This document shows positions 49,087-57,768 of a stretch of 64,000 nucleotides of DNA, piece by piece. The notes below the pieces were generated by a model. It made no database searches and had not been told where the DNA came from. It saw only the letters and a list, made by a program, of their open reading frames with translations. Each line of letters opens with the position of its first letter. Position 1 is the stretch's first letter. This DNA comes from Candidatus Nitrotoga sp. AM1P. Its GTDB lineage: Bacteria; Pseudomonadota; Gammaproteobacteria; Burkholderiales; Gallionellaceae. The stretch is taken from positions 744,001 through 808,000 of the forward strand of contig NZ_AP019547.1 in assembly GCF_013168275.1 (NCBI RefSeq), given 5' to 3'. The position numbers and the translations under genes are program-made.

Positions 49087-50724
49087 ATGTTTAAATTTCC
49101 GAAAAATTATACTACGCTCAAATTCCTGGCCGGACTGATGCTCTGTACTGCTTCGGCATCGGCGCTGGCTTTTTGCTATCCTATTAATTACAAAAATGAA
49201 CATGCCATTGCGGTAAACCCCTCGAGCAATAAAATTTATGACCTGAATGGAGTTTTTGCGAACAATACTTGTAGAATTTACGATTATGAATTCCAAAGTT
49301 CATACGTCAGTGTCATCGACGGCGCAACCAATCAGATTGATACTCGCCTTAATTTTCGTAATTTCCAACCTTTCGGTGATTGGTCACCGGATTTGATTGC
49401 AGTGGCTGTGAACCCCGCGACGAACAAGATTTACGTGGCTGGCTACAGAATCGCCGCAGTGATAGATGGCAAAACCAATACCCTCGAAATCGTGCCTACT
49501 GGAATATCCCCCCACGTTGTGGCAGTAAACCCAATAACAAACAGGATTTATGTTACGAATAATGACAAAACCGTCACTATCCTCGATGGGGTGACCGATT
49601 CCATTCTAAGCACCGTGGCTGTTGGCTCGGATAACTCCACGTTCAAGCACGCAATTGTAGTAAATCCAGTAACCAACAAAATTTATGTAACAAACGGAGG
49701 CGACGACACCATCACGGTCATCGACGGTGCGACCAACACCACCAGAACCGTGGCTGCACTAAAACACCCTTTCGCTTTAGCAGTGAACCCTGTGACAAAC
49801 AGGATTTATATTACGAACAATGACAATACCATCACTATCATCGATGGTGCGACCGACTCCATTATAAAAACCTTGGTCGTAGGATCAGATAACTCTGCGT
49901 TCAAACAGGCACTTGTAGTAAATACAGTGACCAACAAAATTTATGTAATAAACGAAAACAACGACACCGTCACGATCATCAACGGCGCTACCAACAACAC
50001 CAGCACGTTGACGACCGGAGTTACGCCACGTGCAGTTGCACTAAATGAAAAAACGAACAAAATTTACGTGGCAAACTATGGCAGTAATAACGTCACAGTA
50101 ATCGACGGCGCTACCAACACCACGGCCACTGTACCCGTCGGGACACATCCAAACGCCTTGGCAGTGAACCCGGAAACCAACAAAGTTTATGTGACGAGTG
50201 AAGATGATGTCGCCATCACTGTGATCGATAGTAGTACCGTTGTCGAATTCTACAATACCCAACTCGACAACTACTTCCTTACCGCCAATACAAGTGAAGC
50301 GAGCGCCATCGACGGCGGCAGCGCGGGGCCTGGTTGGATACGTACCGGAAATACGTTCAAATCTGGGGGGAGTACCGCCGTCTGCCGTTTCTATGGAAGT
50401 CAATCACCTGGCCCGAATTCACATTTTTATACTCTACTCGGTGCGGAATGTGACCGCCTCAAACAGTTGCAAACAACCATACCTGCTACAGAGAAGAGAT
50501 GGAATTTTGAGAGCCTGGACTTTATTTCAACCGTACCCATCAATGGTACTTGTGCGAGCGGGTTGCTACCAGTTTATCGAGCCTACAACAACGGATTTGC
50601 GCGAGGCGTCGACAGTAATCATCGCATCAGTACCAGCCAAGCCGCCATACAAGAGGTGACCAACCGGGGCTGGATAAATGAAGGTATCGTTATGTGTGCG
50701 CCGATTGGTGTTACGCAGCCGTGA
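49087..50724 (+). CDS. Secreted YVTN-type beta-propeller protein with C-terminal DUF5648 domain
   Basis: 545 residues with a signal peptide (FLAGLMLCTASASALA). From residue 35 to 385 about eight blades follow the YVTN pattern (AVNPVTNKIYVTN, TVIDGATN, AVGSDNSTFKHAIVV). The final ~150 residues are a Cys-containing domain of the DUF5648 kind (VVEFYNTQLDNYFLTANTSE, CRFYGSQSPGPNSHFYTL, PVYRAYNNGFARGVDSNHR). Propellers of this kind are surface or periplasmic binding platforms; the ligand is unknown. It is isolated from the conserved genes, next to IS elements. Confidence 0.85.
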   Translation: MFKFPKNYTTLKFLAGLMLCTASASALAFCYPINYKNEHAIAVNPSSNKIYDLNGVFANNTCRIYDYEFQSSYVSVIDGATNQIDTRLNFRNFQPFGDWSPDLIAVAVNPATNKIYVAGYRIAAVIDGKTNTLEIVPTGISPHVVAVNPITNRIYVTNNDKTVTILDGVTDSILSTVAVGSDNSTFKHAIVVNPVTNKIYVTNGGDDTITVIDGATNTTRTVAALKHPFALAVNPVTNRIYITNNDNTITIIDGATDSIIKTLVVGSDNSAFKQALVVNTVTNKIYVINENNDTVTIINGATNNTSTLTTGVTPRAVALNEKTNKIYVANYGSNNVTVIDGATNTTATVPVGTHPNALAVNPETNKVYVTSEDDVAITVIDSSTVVEFYNTQLDNYFLTANTSEASAIDGGSAGPGWIRTGNTFKSGGSTAVCRFYGSQSPGPNSHFYTLLGAECDRLKQLQTTIPATEKRWNFESLDFISTVPINGTCASGLLPVYRAYNNGFARGVDSNHRISTSQAAIQEVTNRGWINEGIVMCAPIGVTQP

Positions 50725-50976
50725 ATAGTGCATCAAGTTACTAACCAATCTATCGAAGAGACGCCTGGGTGTATTGTCTAATAAATGCCCTTCATGAAAA
50801 TCAGTTAGCATAAGCGTAGCGCCACTCCTCGAAGTATGAAGCTCGCACGGACACCGCCGCTGCCCGGTTCAGCAGCACATAAGCACATTACCTCCAGTGC
50901 ACCCATATCACAGAGCACCATGCGTGCAAACTCATGAAGCGTGCTGGTCATTTTACTTTCATAAATTTTATGTCCT

Positions 50977-52085
50977 GGCGCGCTCAATAACCAACCGCAA
51001 CACCTTGGAGAGGTTAAGGTGTTGGGATGGAGAAATCAGGAAAACATTACAAGCAGTTGAATGCTGAAGAGCGCGCGACGATAATGCTAATGAAACGAGC
51101 AGGAAGTGGACTGAGGGAAATTGGGCGATACTTGAAACGCTCGCCAAGCACTATCTCAAACGAGATAGCACGGGATTTGGGGTGTGAGTCTGGCTACGTT
51201 GCCTCCTTGGCTGGCGAACAGGCGCACCGTCTGCGAATCAAGCCCCGTAGGCCATTGAAGCTCGTGGAAGGGAATCCGTTGTTTGAAGTAGTAAAGGAAC
51301 ATCTCAAGAAGAAATGGTCACCTGAGCAAATTGCAGGCACACTTAAAAGTATGCACCCAGCTCAGCCCTCACAACGTGTAAGCCACGAAACGATTTACCA
51401 CACGCTTTACGCCATGCCGCGTGGTGAACTGCGCCGTGAATTGATTGCCAGCTTACGCTGGAGCCGAGACAAGCGCCGTTCCAAGACCCGTGCTCCAGAT
51501 GGTCGTGGGCATATAGCAGAAATGCAGAGCATCCATATGCGTCCGCCGGAAGTGGCGGATCGTTTGATACCGGGGCACTGGGAAGCTGACATGATCAAAG
51601 GCGCGATGAACCGTTCCTCAGTCGGCACGCTGGTCGAACGCACCACATTAATGGTGGTGTTAGCCAAAATGACTGATGGCACGGCGCAATCGGCCCTGGA
51701 CGGTTTTAGTGAAGCGCTCAGTGCAATTCCACCTGAGCTACGCAAGACCTTCACCTACGATCAAGGGCGCGAGATGAGCAAACACGTGCAGATGACTGAA
51801 CGAACGGGTATGGCGGTTTACTTCTGCGACCCGCACAGCCCGTGGCAACGCGGCTTGAACGAGAATACGAACGGACTGCTGCGCCAGTATTTGCCCAAGG
51901 GGGCAGACCTGTCGGTTTACACGCAAGAACAGTTGGATGAAATTGCTTGGAGTTTAAATACACGTCCGAGGAAATCGCTCGGATTTCGAACGCCAGTAGC
52001 GGTTTACAACGAGCTCCTGCTCAATATGGAACTCGCTAAATCCGCGACTAAACATTAACTGTTGTGGTTGGTTCTTGAATCCACC
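50977..52085. mobile_element. IS30-family insertion sequence, copy B (complete)
   Basis: 1109 bp, same ends and length as copy A at 5711-6819 but in the opposite orientation. The triplet CCT flanks it at 50974-50976 and 52086-52088, a target duplication different from that of copy A, so the two are separate insertions. The predicted transposases are identical. Confidence 0.95.
51027..52058 (+). CDS. IS30-family transposase, copy B
   Basis: 343 residues, identical to copy A. HTH at the N-terminus and a complete DDE core (GHWEADMIKG, TFTYDQGREM, GLNENTNGLLRQY). The start ATG at 51027 lies 50 bases inside the left inverted repeat. Confidence 0.95.
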   Translation: MEKSGKHYKQLNAEERATIMLMKRAGSGLREIGRYLKRSPSTISNEIARDLGCESGYVASLAGEQAHRLRIKPRRPLKLVEGNPLFEVVKEHLKKKWSPEQIAGTLKSMHPAQPSQRVSHETIYHTLYAMPRGELRRELIASLRWSRDKRRSKTRAPDGRGHIAEMQSIHMRPPEVADRLIPGHWEADMIKGAMNRSSVGTLVERTTLMVVLAKMTDGTAQSALDGFSEALSAIPPELRKTFTYDQGREMSKHVQMTERTGMAVYFCDPHSPWQRGLNENTNGLLRQYLPKGADLSVYTQEQLDEIAWSLNTRPRKSLGFRTPVAVYNELLLNMELAKSATKH

Positions 52086-52186
52086 CCTCATAACTTGCTC
52101 CGTACGTTACCGTACAGACCTTGTTTGAATTTTCACGCAGCCTTTTACAAGAATTACTAGTAATCAAGTGATCGACTCTTTCAAAT

Positions 52187-53255
52187 GGTGAATTTAAGTG
52201 GCGAGCTGCGTTAATATCGGAGCCACTTAAACGACCAAGTAAAAGGAGCACAGATGAAGAAATATAAGCAGCTCACCAGCGGACAACGATATCAGATTTA
52301 CGGATTGAAACAAGCGGGTTTGAATCAAACTCGGATTGCCGAAAAGATGGGCGTGGACAAGTCGACGATTTCACGAGAGTTCAGACGAAACAAAGGTCAA
52401 CGTGGCTGGCGGCTAAAACAAGCGCAATCATTACGTGATGAGCGCCGGCAAGTCTGTATCAATGGCAAGCAATTCTCATCGGAGTGCTGGGCGGAAGTCG
52501 AGAGGTTGATCCGGGAAGACCTCAGCCCAGGACAAGCCGCCAATCGGCTTGAGTTGGAAGGTGAACTGCAGATCAGCCATGAGGCAATCTACCGACATGT
52601 CACCGCAGACAAACGTGATGGAGGTGACCTGCACCAACATTTACGTAGCCAGAAACCACGCCGCAAGCGATATGCGAGCGGGCAAGAGCGGCGAGGCATG
52701 ATCAAGAACCGTGTCAGCATTAATGAACGTCCGGAAATCGTGGATCAAAAGATGCGCATGGGAGATTGGGAGGGGGAACCGTCATCGGCAAGAATCACAA
52801 AGGTGGATTGGTTACCCTGGCTGAAAGGAAGTCGCGCTATGTGTTGACGGGGCACCTACGCAGCAAACATGCCGAGGGTGTAACGACCGTGACAACGAGT
52901 TTGCTGAGTCCCCATAAAGACCAATGCCACGCCATTACATTCGATAACGGCAAAGAGTTTGCGGGACATGAACGCATCGCAGCAGAACTACAGACTGCGA
53001 TCTATTTCGCGCACCCCTGCCGTTCCTGGGAGCGAGGTCTGAACGAGAACAGTAATGGGTTATTGCGGCAGTACTTCCCCAAGGGCATGACGTTGACTGG
53101 CGTTACTGAAGAGCAAGTGCAGCGAGCGGTAGAACGACTCAACCACCGGCCACGCAAAGTGCTGGGTTTCAGATCACCGCATGAAGTATTATTTGGGGTA
53201 GAGGTGCGCTACACCAAGCCAACATGAACTGTTGCACTTCGAACTTGAATCCGCC
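52187..53255 (+). mobile_element. Second IS30-family element, degenerate
   Basis: About 1069 bp. Putative ends are GGTGAATTTAAGTGGCGAGC at 52187 and the reverse complement of TTGCACTTCGAACTTGAATC, then CGCC, at 53255; they agree at the positions expected for IS30-type termini, loosely. No target duplication is clear. A second, similar right-end motif lies at 53267-53291 (ATTGCACTTCAGAGTTGAAT), so a nested or lost copy may have been here. It sits 101 bases from IS30 copy B. Confidence 0.6.
52254..53227 (+). pseudogene. Frameshifted IS30-family transposase
   Basis: The first part (52254 to about 52775) gives the helix-turn-helix IYGLKQAGLNQTRIAEKMGV and up to MGDWEGE; the second, in another frame (52766-53227), continues TVIGKNHKGGLVTLAERKSR and ends with FDNGKEF and RGLNENSNGLLRQY. 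The change lies at a run of five G (52772-52776), where one base is missing. The DDE residues are otherwise kept. It starts behind AAGGAGC. It is not the same as copies A and B; about 30-40 percent similar by eye. Confidence 0.9.
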
Positions 53256-53448
53256 ACTTACAAAAATTGCACTTCAGAGTTGAATCTGCCATAGTTCTTA
53301 AAGGATTTTTGGACGAGCAGATATTTTTCGAGTAGGAGTGGAAAGTGTGATGGTGGAAATTATGATTGGCATACGTAAATCAAGCCAAGAGTACAAAGCT
53401 TAATTAAAATCATCAACCGTGGGAGTGGGGTGTGCAGAGTGATAAATC

Positions 53449-54051
53449 TCAGCGCATATGCCATGCGGCATTAACTAGATTGGGATATTCCGGTTTGCCT
53501 AGGCTGCCGTTATAGCGCCCTAAAGCGCGGTAGAGGTCACCCTTTTCCATATCGAGGTAGTGGCGAAGAATGATGCAACCATATCGCAGATTGGTGCGCA
53601 GGTGGAACAAATTCCCCTCACGTTGGCCGATGAGAGTCAACCAAAACGGCATTACTTGCATATATCCTCTCGCTCCCGCGCTGGATACGGCATATTTCTT
53701 GAAACCGCTTTCCACTTGAATAAGCCCCAATACCAATTGCGGATCTAATCCGGCGCGCGTGGCTTCGTAATATACAGTTTTGAGGAAATCCACGCGATAG
53801 CCCGCATCCGGAATGCGTCTCTCCAAGCGGCGTGATGTGTCATTTAACCAAATGTTGTACTCCTGTTGCGATGCAAATATCAGTTTGGGTGGTGCTTGAT
53901 CCGAAACGGAGTGATTTAATGAAGTTTGCACGCTGGCAGATAGAGTCTGATAGGTCTGTGCGCCACCATGTGCTGCGTGGGCAAATAGCAAACCCGCTGC
54001 CAGCAAGGATGGCAAAATGTAATTTGAAAAACATTCTTGAATTGGTCGCAT
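53449..54051 (-). CDS. Lytic transglycosylase, SLT domain
   Basis: 200 residues with a signal peptide (LPSLLAAGLLFAHAAHGGA). The goose-lysozyme-like SLT domain starts near residue 85: VYYEATRAGLDPQLVLGLIQ, catalytic Glu114 in QVESGFKKYAVSSAGARGYM, QVMPFWL, and the C-terminal RYNGSLGKPEYPNLV. It would cut peptidoglycan with formation of 1,6-anhydro ends. It stands alone among IS remnants, so the locus may have been larger. Confidence 0.92.
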   Translation of the reverse strand: MRPIQECFSNYILPSLLAAGLLFAHAAHGGAQTYQTLSASVQTSLNHSVSDQAPPKLIFASQQEYNIWLNDTSRRLERRIPDAGYRVDFLKTVYYEATRAGLDPQLVLGLIQVESGFKKYAVSSAGARGYMQVMPFWLTLIGQREGNLFHLRTNLRYGCIILRHYLDMEKGDLYRALGRYNGSLGKPEYPNLVNAAWHMR

Positions 54052-54382
54052 AGTTTTAAGAGGGACTCTAAAAAATCCCCCTTCGCACCTTATGCTCTTT
54101 AAGATAGTTGTTTTACGGCAGGTTACTGAAATACTTTAAGGCGATGTTTATGCTCAAGTGATTAGTACATCGTTCACAAAAACATTTACACAATAGTCAG
54201 TTTGCCATGATGCTGCTTTTCAGAGACGTAGTAGGTCATGCACGTAAAATGGAACGAACACTTATTGATGTTGATGAAAACGAATGAACTGTGCTTATCC
54301 GTTTAACGGATATAGATGCGTATAAGGCGCATTGACGGCTAATACAGTCGTATGCCGCTTCGACCCGCTGAATTAAAATTTA
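54052..54382. other. Intergenic region left of the IS1595-like element
   Basis: 331 bases. The only frame is a 26-codon one from 54207 (MMLLFRDVVGHARK), without a good ribosome site; I do not call it. No promoter pair with normal spacing was found. The end of the SLT gene is at the left side, so its promoter must be here. Confidence 0.4.
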
Positions 54383-55211
54383 AGGCTGTGTTCGTAACTC
54401 ATGTTGGTAGCTCATCTGGTGAGCCACTCCGACGTGCATACTGTATGTCACGGTGCATGTGCACCGGTTCATGCAGGAGACAGAAATGAGAAGGCCGGAG
54501 TTGAAACGAATCACTGCCGCGTTACGGCAACTGACGCCCGATCAGCGTAAGCGTGTAGCGGTTGAATTGGCAGCGCTGGATGCGCAGCCGGCATCGACTA
54601 TGCTTATCGAGGGGCGCTTCGCATGTGGCGCGACCTGCCCGCACTGTAAGTCGATGCACGTGATTCGGAACGGCCACGCCAACGGATTGCAACGCTATCG
54701 TTGTTGGGAGTGCTGCAAGACGTTTAGCGCCCTGACCGGCACTCCGTTGAACCGGTTGCATAAGCGGGGCAAGTGGCTTGACCAGGCGCAGGCACTGGTT
54801 GCTCGTGATCGTGCCGGTGCGACGATGGATTGTGTGCTGAAGGCAATGGACATGGCAACGTTGTCTGTTGCGCTGAAACCGTTCTTGGCGAAAGATGTTG
54901 TACTCTGTACCGACGGTAGCAAGGCGTTTGCCGGCGCAGCACGTAAGTTGGGTATCGAGCATCACGCTGTCAACCTGTCAGCAGGCATCCGCGTCGACGG
55001 TGCTTGGCACGTGCAGAATGTCAACGCTTACCACAGCCGGCTCAAAGCCTGGGTGCAAAAGTTTCGCGGTGTGGCCACCTGCTACTTGGCCAACTATCCC
55101 GGCTGGTTTCGTGCTCTTGACCGTGAAAAAGGCAATAGACCGAAACCCCAGCAGTGGCTGGCTATGGCGATCGGTGAAACGGTCTAACAACATGATTTGC
55201 GAACACAGCCT
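54383..55211 (+). mobile_element. IS1595-family (ISXO2-like) element, internally deleted
   Basis: 829 bp. The 24-bp inverted repeats are AGGCTGTGTTCGTAACTCAT, then GTTG, at 54383 and, on the other strand, AGGCTGTGTTCGCAAATCAT, then GTTG, ending at 55211; they differ at two positions. A full element of this group would be about 1.0-1.1 kb, so about 250 bp are missing inside. No perfect 8-base target duplication is seen. Confidence 0.82.
54486..55187 (+). pseudogene. IS1595-type transposase with in-frame central deletion
   Basis: From the ATG at 54486 about 233 residues. The zinc-ribbon is complete (CPHCKSMHVIRNG, YRCWECCKTFSALTGTPL). The next recognisable part is LARDRAGATMDCVL-like sequence (VARDRAGATMDCVLKAMD), so the helix-turn-helix and the first catalytic Asp of the DDE core are missing; the second (VVLCTDGSKAF) and the final site (NVNAYHSRLKAWV) are present. 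The frame is open through the deletion. It cannot act as a transposase but could still bind the element ends. Confidence 0.82.
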
Positions 55212-55439
55212 AAAAAATCCAGATTTTGGAAAGCAGATGCCGACTATATTTATTGATTCGGCTAGGATATGTTTGAACTAATCTGTCAGTCAAACTGCAT
55301 AGTGACGGCACTTTGGACTTAAAAACTGCACTTACTGTATCAATAAAATAGACAAAATAATACCTTATCGATTTTTCAATAAAAATTAGTATTTTGCCAG
55401 TTATTTCTGTCAGCGCAAAGTAGTAATGTCCGCTTTCTC

Positions 55440-56522
55440 CCAAATAGAAATGTCCCCTTGAGTTTGCGTTGAGTAAGCTCAGTGCCCGATTAAAACCATA
55501 GCGGCGGACACTTTGAAATGGACATGATGATGAGTCAAAAGGAAGCGAAACGCGGGCAGGTAATGGGGTTGCTGTTGGCAGGTAAAGTCGACCAAAAGGA
55601 AGCTGGCAAAATGCTGGCTGTCAGTGTGCGTCAAATCAAGCGTATCTTGCGACGTTACCGTACCTTAGGCTTGCCGGGGCTCATCAGCAAGAAGCGCGGA
55701 CGAGTCTCGAATCGGCGGGGGCATGATCATATCGTGGCGCACGGGCTGCCTGTGGCGCTCTACAGCGACAAACACAGCATCTTCCGCATCAATGCCAAAG
55801 GGGCTGCCCCGGAGTCTGGAACACAGTTTGGGCGGGCGACACGGGAACTGGGAATTGAGTGCATTCATGCCAACAGCCCGCAAGCGAAGAGGCGCGTGGA
55901 ACGTGCCAACCAGACATTGCAAGACAGGTTGCCCAAGGAAATGAGGCTGGCCGGAATATCTGACATCGCCGGTGCGAACAATTGGTTGCCCGGCTTTGTT
56001 GCCAGTTTCAACCGGCGCTTTGCGGTGATACCGAAAGATGCGGTTGATGCACACATCGCCTACCCAGGTAGCGCAGATGAACTCACGAATATCCTGTCCG
56101 TACAGATCGCCAAAACGCTGTCAAAGAACCTCTCGTTCCAGCATGAATGCAATCTGATACAAGCAAAAATCAGCGGAACCGGATTGGTCATGCGAGGTGC
56201 CAAAGTAACCCTGCACGATCACTTTGACGGAACACGGGTGTTACGCTGGAGAAATCGAAAATACACCTATACGACACTCACAAAAGCACAAAGAAAAACA
56301 GCAGAAGCGGATGGTAAAACAATCAATGCGCGGGTAGAAGAAGCGATCGTAAAGCGTTGTACAACAGACATCAAGAGGCAAAAACCAGCAGCGGGTCACC
56401 CTTGGAGAAAAATGCACGTCGGCAAGTCCGCCCCCGATAGCAAAACCGTTATCCAATAACACCGATGACGAAGGGAGAAAGGGACACTTCTACTTTGCAG
56501 GCGAGGGGACATTTCTATTTGG
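55440..56522 (+). mobile_element. ISNCY-like element, internally deleted
   Basis: About 1.08 kb. CCAAATAGAAATGTCCCCT at 55440 is mirrored by AGGGGACATTTCTATTTGG ending at 56522. Just outside on the left, and inside on the right, a second motif of the form GCAAAGTAGNAATGTCC + CTTTCTCCC recurs, so the ends are complex. The gene inside is too short for the family. An 18-base direct repeat (ATTTTGYCAGTTATTTCT) flanks it at 55391 and 56530. Confidence 0.65.
55518..56459 (+). pseudogene. ISNCY-type transposase with in-frame central deletion
   Basis: 313 residues, against about 450 for full ISNCY-group proteins. The N-terminal helix-turn-helix is present (GKVDQKEAGKMLAVSVRQIK, RRYRTLGLPGLISKKRGRVS). 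It then jumps to HGLPVALYSDKHSIFRINAK, which holds the second catalytic Asp, and continues SPQAKRRVERANQTLQDRLP with the catalytic Glu. The first Asp region is missing. The C-terminal third is intact. The frame is open, as in the neighbouring IS1595-type gene. Confidence 0.8.
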
Positions 56523-56611
56523 TGTTGACATTTTGTCAGTTATTTCTTGCGAATATTAATTTACGCGTTAAAATCACAAGGTTGAACACACTTAACTTAG
56601 GAGACAAAATA

Positions 56612-57049
56612 ATGAGATTAAAGTTAGCATTGCCAATTTTTATATTATTTTCATCAGTCGGCTACGTCCATAATGTATTGGCGAATGATCACGATATAAA
56701 ACAATCGTCGGAACAACGGGTTTATTTTATCGAACCTAAAGATGGCGCAATAGTCGGTAACGAAGTTAAGGTTGTAATGGGTGTGCAAGGCATGGAAATC
56801 AAGCCTGCTGGTGCCGTAGTAGAGAATACCGGACATCATCATTTGTTGATAGATGCACAACAACAGCTGAATGCCGGAGAAGTGATCCCGGCCGGAAGTG
56901 ACAAGCATCTACATTTTGGCAAAGGTCAAACGGAAACCTCGATCAAATTAGCTCCGGGTACGCATACGTTGACATTGCAATTCGCTAATGGCGCGCATGT
57001 TTCTTATGGTGAAAAAATGCGTAGCACGATTAGCGTGACCGCAAAATAA
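56612..57049 (+). CDS. Periplasmic DUF4399 protein
   Basis: 145 residues from the ATG at 56612 (AGGAG ten bases upstream); the frame is open from 56465 but the longer start is inside the ISNCY end. A signal peptide (LALPIFILFSSVGYVHNVLA) is followed by the DUF4399 pattern: VYFIEPKDGAIVGNEVKVVM, ENTGHHHLLIDA, DKHLHFGKGQTETSIKLAPG. The His-rich ENTGHHHLLID and KHLHFG may bind metal. The molecular function is unknown. It is followed by a hairpin ACGGCGG/CCGCCGT at 57069-57090. Confidence 0.88.
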   Translation: MRLKLALPIFILFSSVGYVHNVLANDHDIKQSSEQRVYFIEPKDGAIVGNEVKVVMGVQGMEIKPAGAVVENTGHHHLLIDAQQQLNAGEVIPAGSDKHLHFGKGQTETSIKLAPGTHTLTLQFANGAHVSYGEKMRSTISVTAK

Positions 57050-57068
57050 CACTAGTCTATTCGTTTAA

Positions 57069-57090
57069 ACGGCGGGTCAATTTCCGCCGT
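57069..57090 (+). terminator. Hairpin after the DUF4399 gene
   Basis: ACGGCGG (57069-57075) pairs exactly with CCGCCGT (57084-57090) across an eight-base loop. The T run after it is poor (CTCCACC), so it is a weak or factor-assisted terminator. Position, 20 bases after the stop codon, supports the call. Confidence 0.5.
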
Positions 57091-57582
57091 CTCCACCAAT
57101 CTAAAGGTCTCTGGAAATCATCGGAGAACAATGCAGCCAAGGCACCTAGGGTGATTGGCTGTTTCTTTTTTAAAAGGCTGAACAGCCTGACCGCTGTCCA
57201 TTCCCTTTGTTGTCGTCAAGAATTGTGCATCCTGATAATCAGAAAGAGGCGCTTCATAAAAATGGGCGCTAGGATTGGTATCGTTTATATGATTTTAACG
57301 ATGATGAATAGTTCGTCTGATCCATAAAAGGGAGGCGTGGTCTGAACCATCAGAAATTCCACGTATGTGTGCGTGACTTTGAAAAAATAGTAGGAACTTA
57401 CTTAACAACTGGTGAAGCTATGTTTGATCGTGATGAGTTTTAAGAAGTGATCGAAAAATTAATTCGGCTCACGCGTAAACTTATAGGTTATGTCATGTCT
57501 TATTTTCTGATAGTCGAAAAGCATGATAGTTGTAAAAATTAATTCGGCAACGCGCGGCTCATTACATTACTGTGACTAATTG
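57091..57582. other. Gene-free stretch with an imperfect 15-base direct repeat
   Basis: 492 bases with no credible gene. AAAAATTAATTCGGC occurs at about 57455 and again at 57535, 80 bases apart. Parts of the plus strand read as a possible decayed frame (VRDFEKIVGTYLTTGEAMF, about 57370-57440), which I cannot assign. Likely an eroded region next to the transposon remnants. Confidence 0.4.
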
Positions 57583-57669
57583 TCATAGTCTAATAAGGTA
57601 AACACTTACCAATACAAAGAACATAATTACCGTGCAAATTGAAACAATTATCGGTATCCAGTCTTTCAT
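57583..57669 (-). CDS. 28-residue single-helix membrane peptide, Fur-type control predicted
   Basis: On the minus strand the ATG at 57669 opens MKDWIPIIVSICTVIMFFVL, then VSVYLIRL, stop: 28 residues, one strong hydrophobic helix with a charged N-terminus and Arg at the end, the make-up of small inner-membrane proteins. CGGGAG lies seven bases before the ATG. Upstream are a Fur-like box (57683-57701) and a -10/-35 pair with exactly 17 bases (57696-57724). All four signals line up, though such short frames can be accidental. I do not recognise a homologue. Confidence 0.6.
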   Translation of the reverse strand: MKDWIPIIVSICTVIMFFVLVSVYLIRL

Positions 57670-57682
57670 TTAATCTCCCGTT

Positions 57683-57724
57683 GATAATGAGAATTATTCT
57701 AATAATAAATAGTGATGATTGCAA
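57683..57724 (-). promoter_or_regulatory. Predicted promoter with Fur-like operator for the small peptide
   Basis: On the minus strand TTGCAA (57719-57724) and TAGAAT (57696-57701) have 17 bases between them. Over the -10 and start site lies GATAATGAGAATTATTCTA (57683-57701, plus strand), which agrees with the 19-base Fur consensus at 15 positions. Iron-loaded Fur would block this promoter. The plus strand also has TTGATA (57681) and TAATAA (57703) with 16 bases between, so a divergent start is possible. Confidence 0.55.
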
Positions 57725-57737
57725 GCGTTAAATAAAG

Positions 57738-57768
57738 CACCCCGTAGCTTGCTGCGGGGTGTTTTATT
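57738..57768 (+). terminator. Strong rho-independent terminator without an obvious gene
   Basis: CACCCCGTAGC (57738-57748) pairs with GCTGCGGGGTG (57751-57761), one G-T pair, followed by TTTTATTGTTTTT. It reads best on the plus strand, but no plus-strand gene ends here; the DUF4399 gene ended 690 bases earlier. It could end a short transcript started at the plus-strand promoter over the Fur box. Confidence 0.75.

Noticed and set aside
50805..50987. 60-codon minus-strand frame at the left edge of IS30 copy B
   Set aside because: It starts inside the insertion sequence end and has no recognisable motif or ribosome site.
52766..52847. Programmed frameshift in the second IS30-like transposase
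   Set aside because: IS30 transposases are made from one frame, and the change lies at a plain G5 run without a stimulatory hairpin I can see; decay is simpler.
54207..54290. 26-codon frame in the gap left of the IS1595-like element
   Set aside because: No ribosome site, no helix or motif, and no promoter nearby; unlike the frame at 57583-57669.
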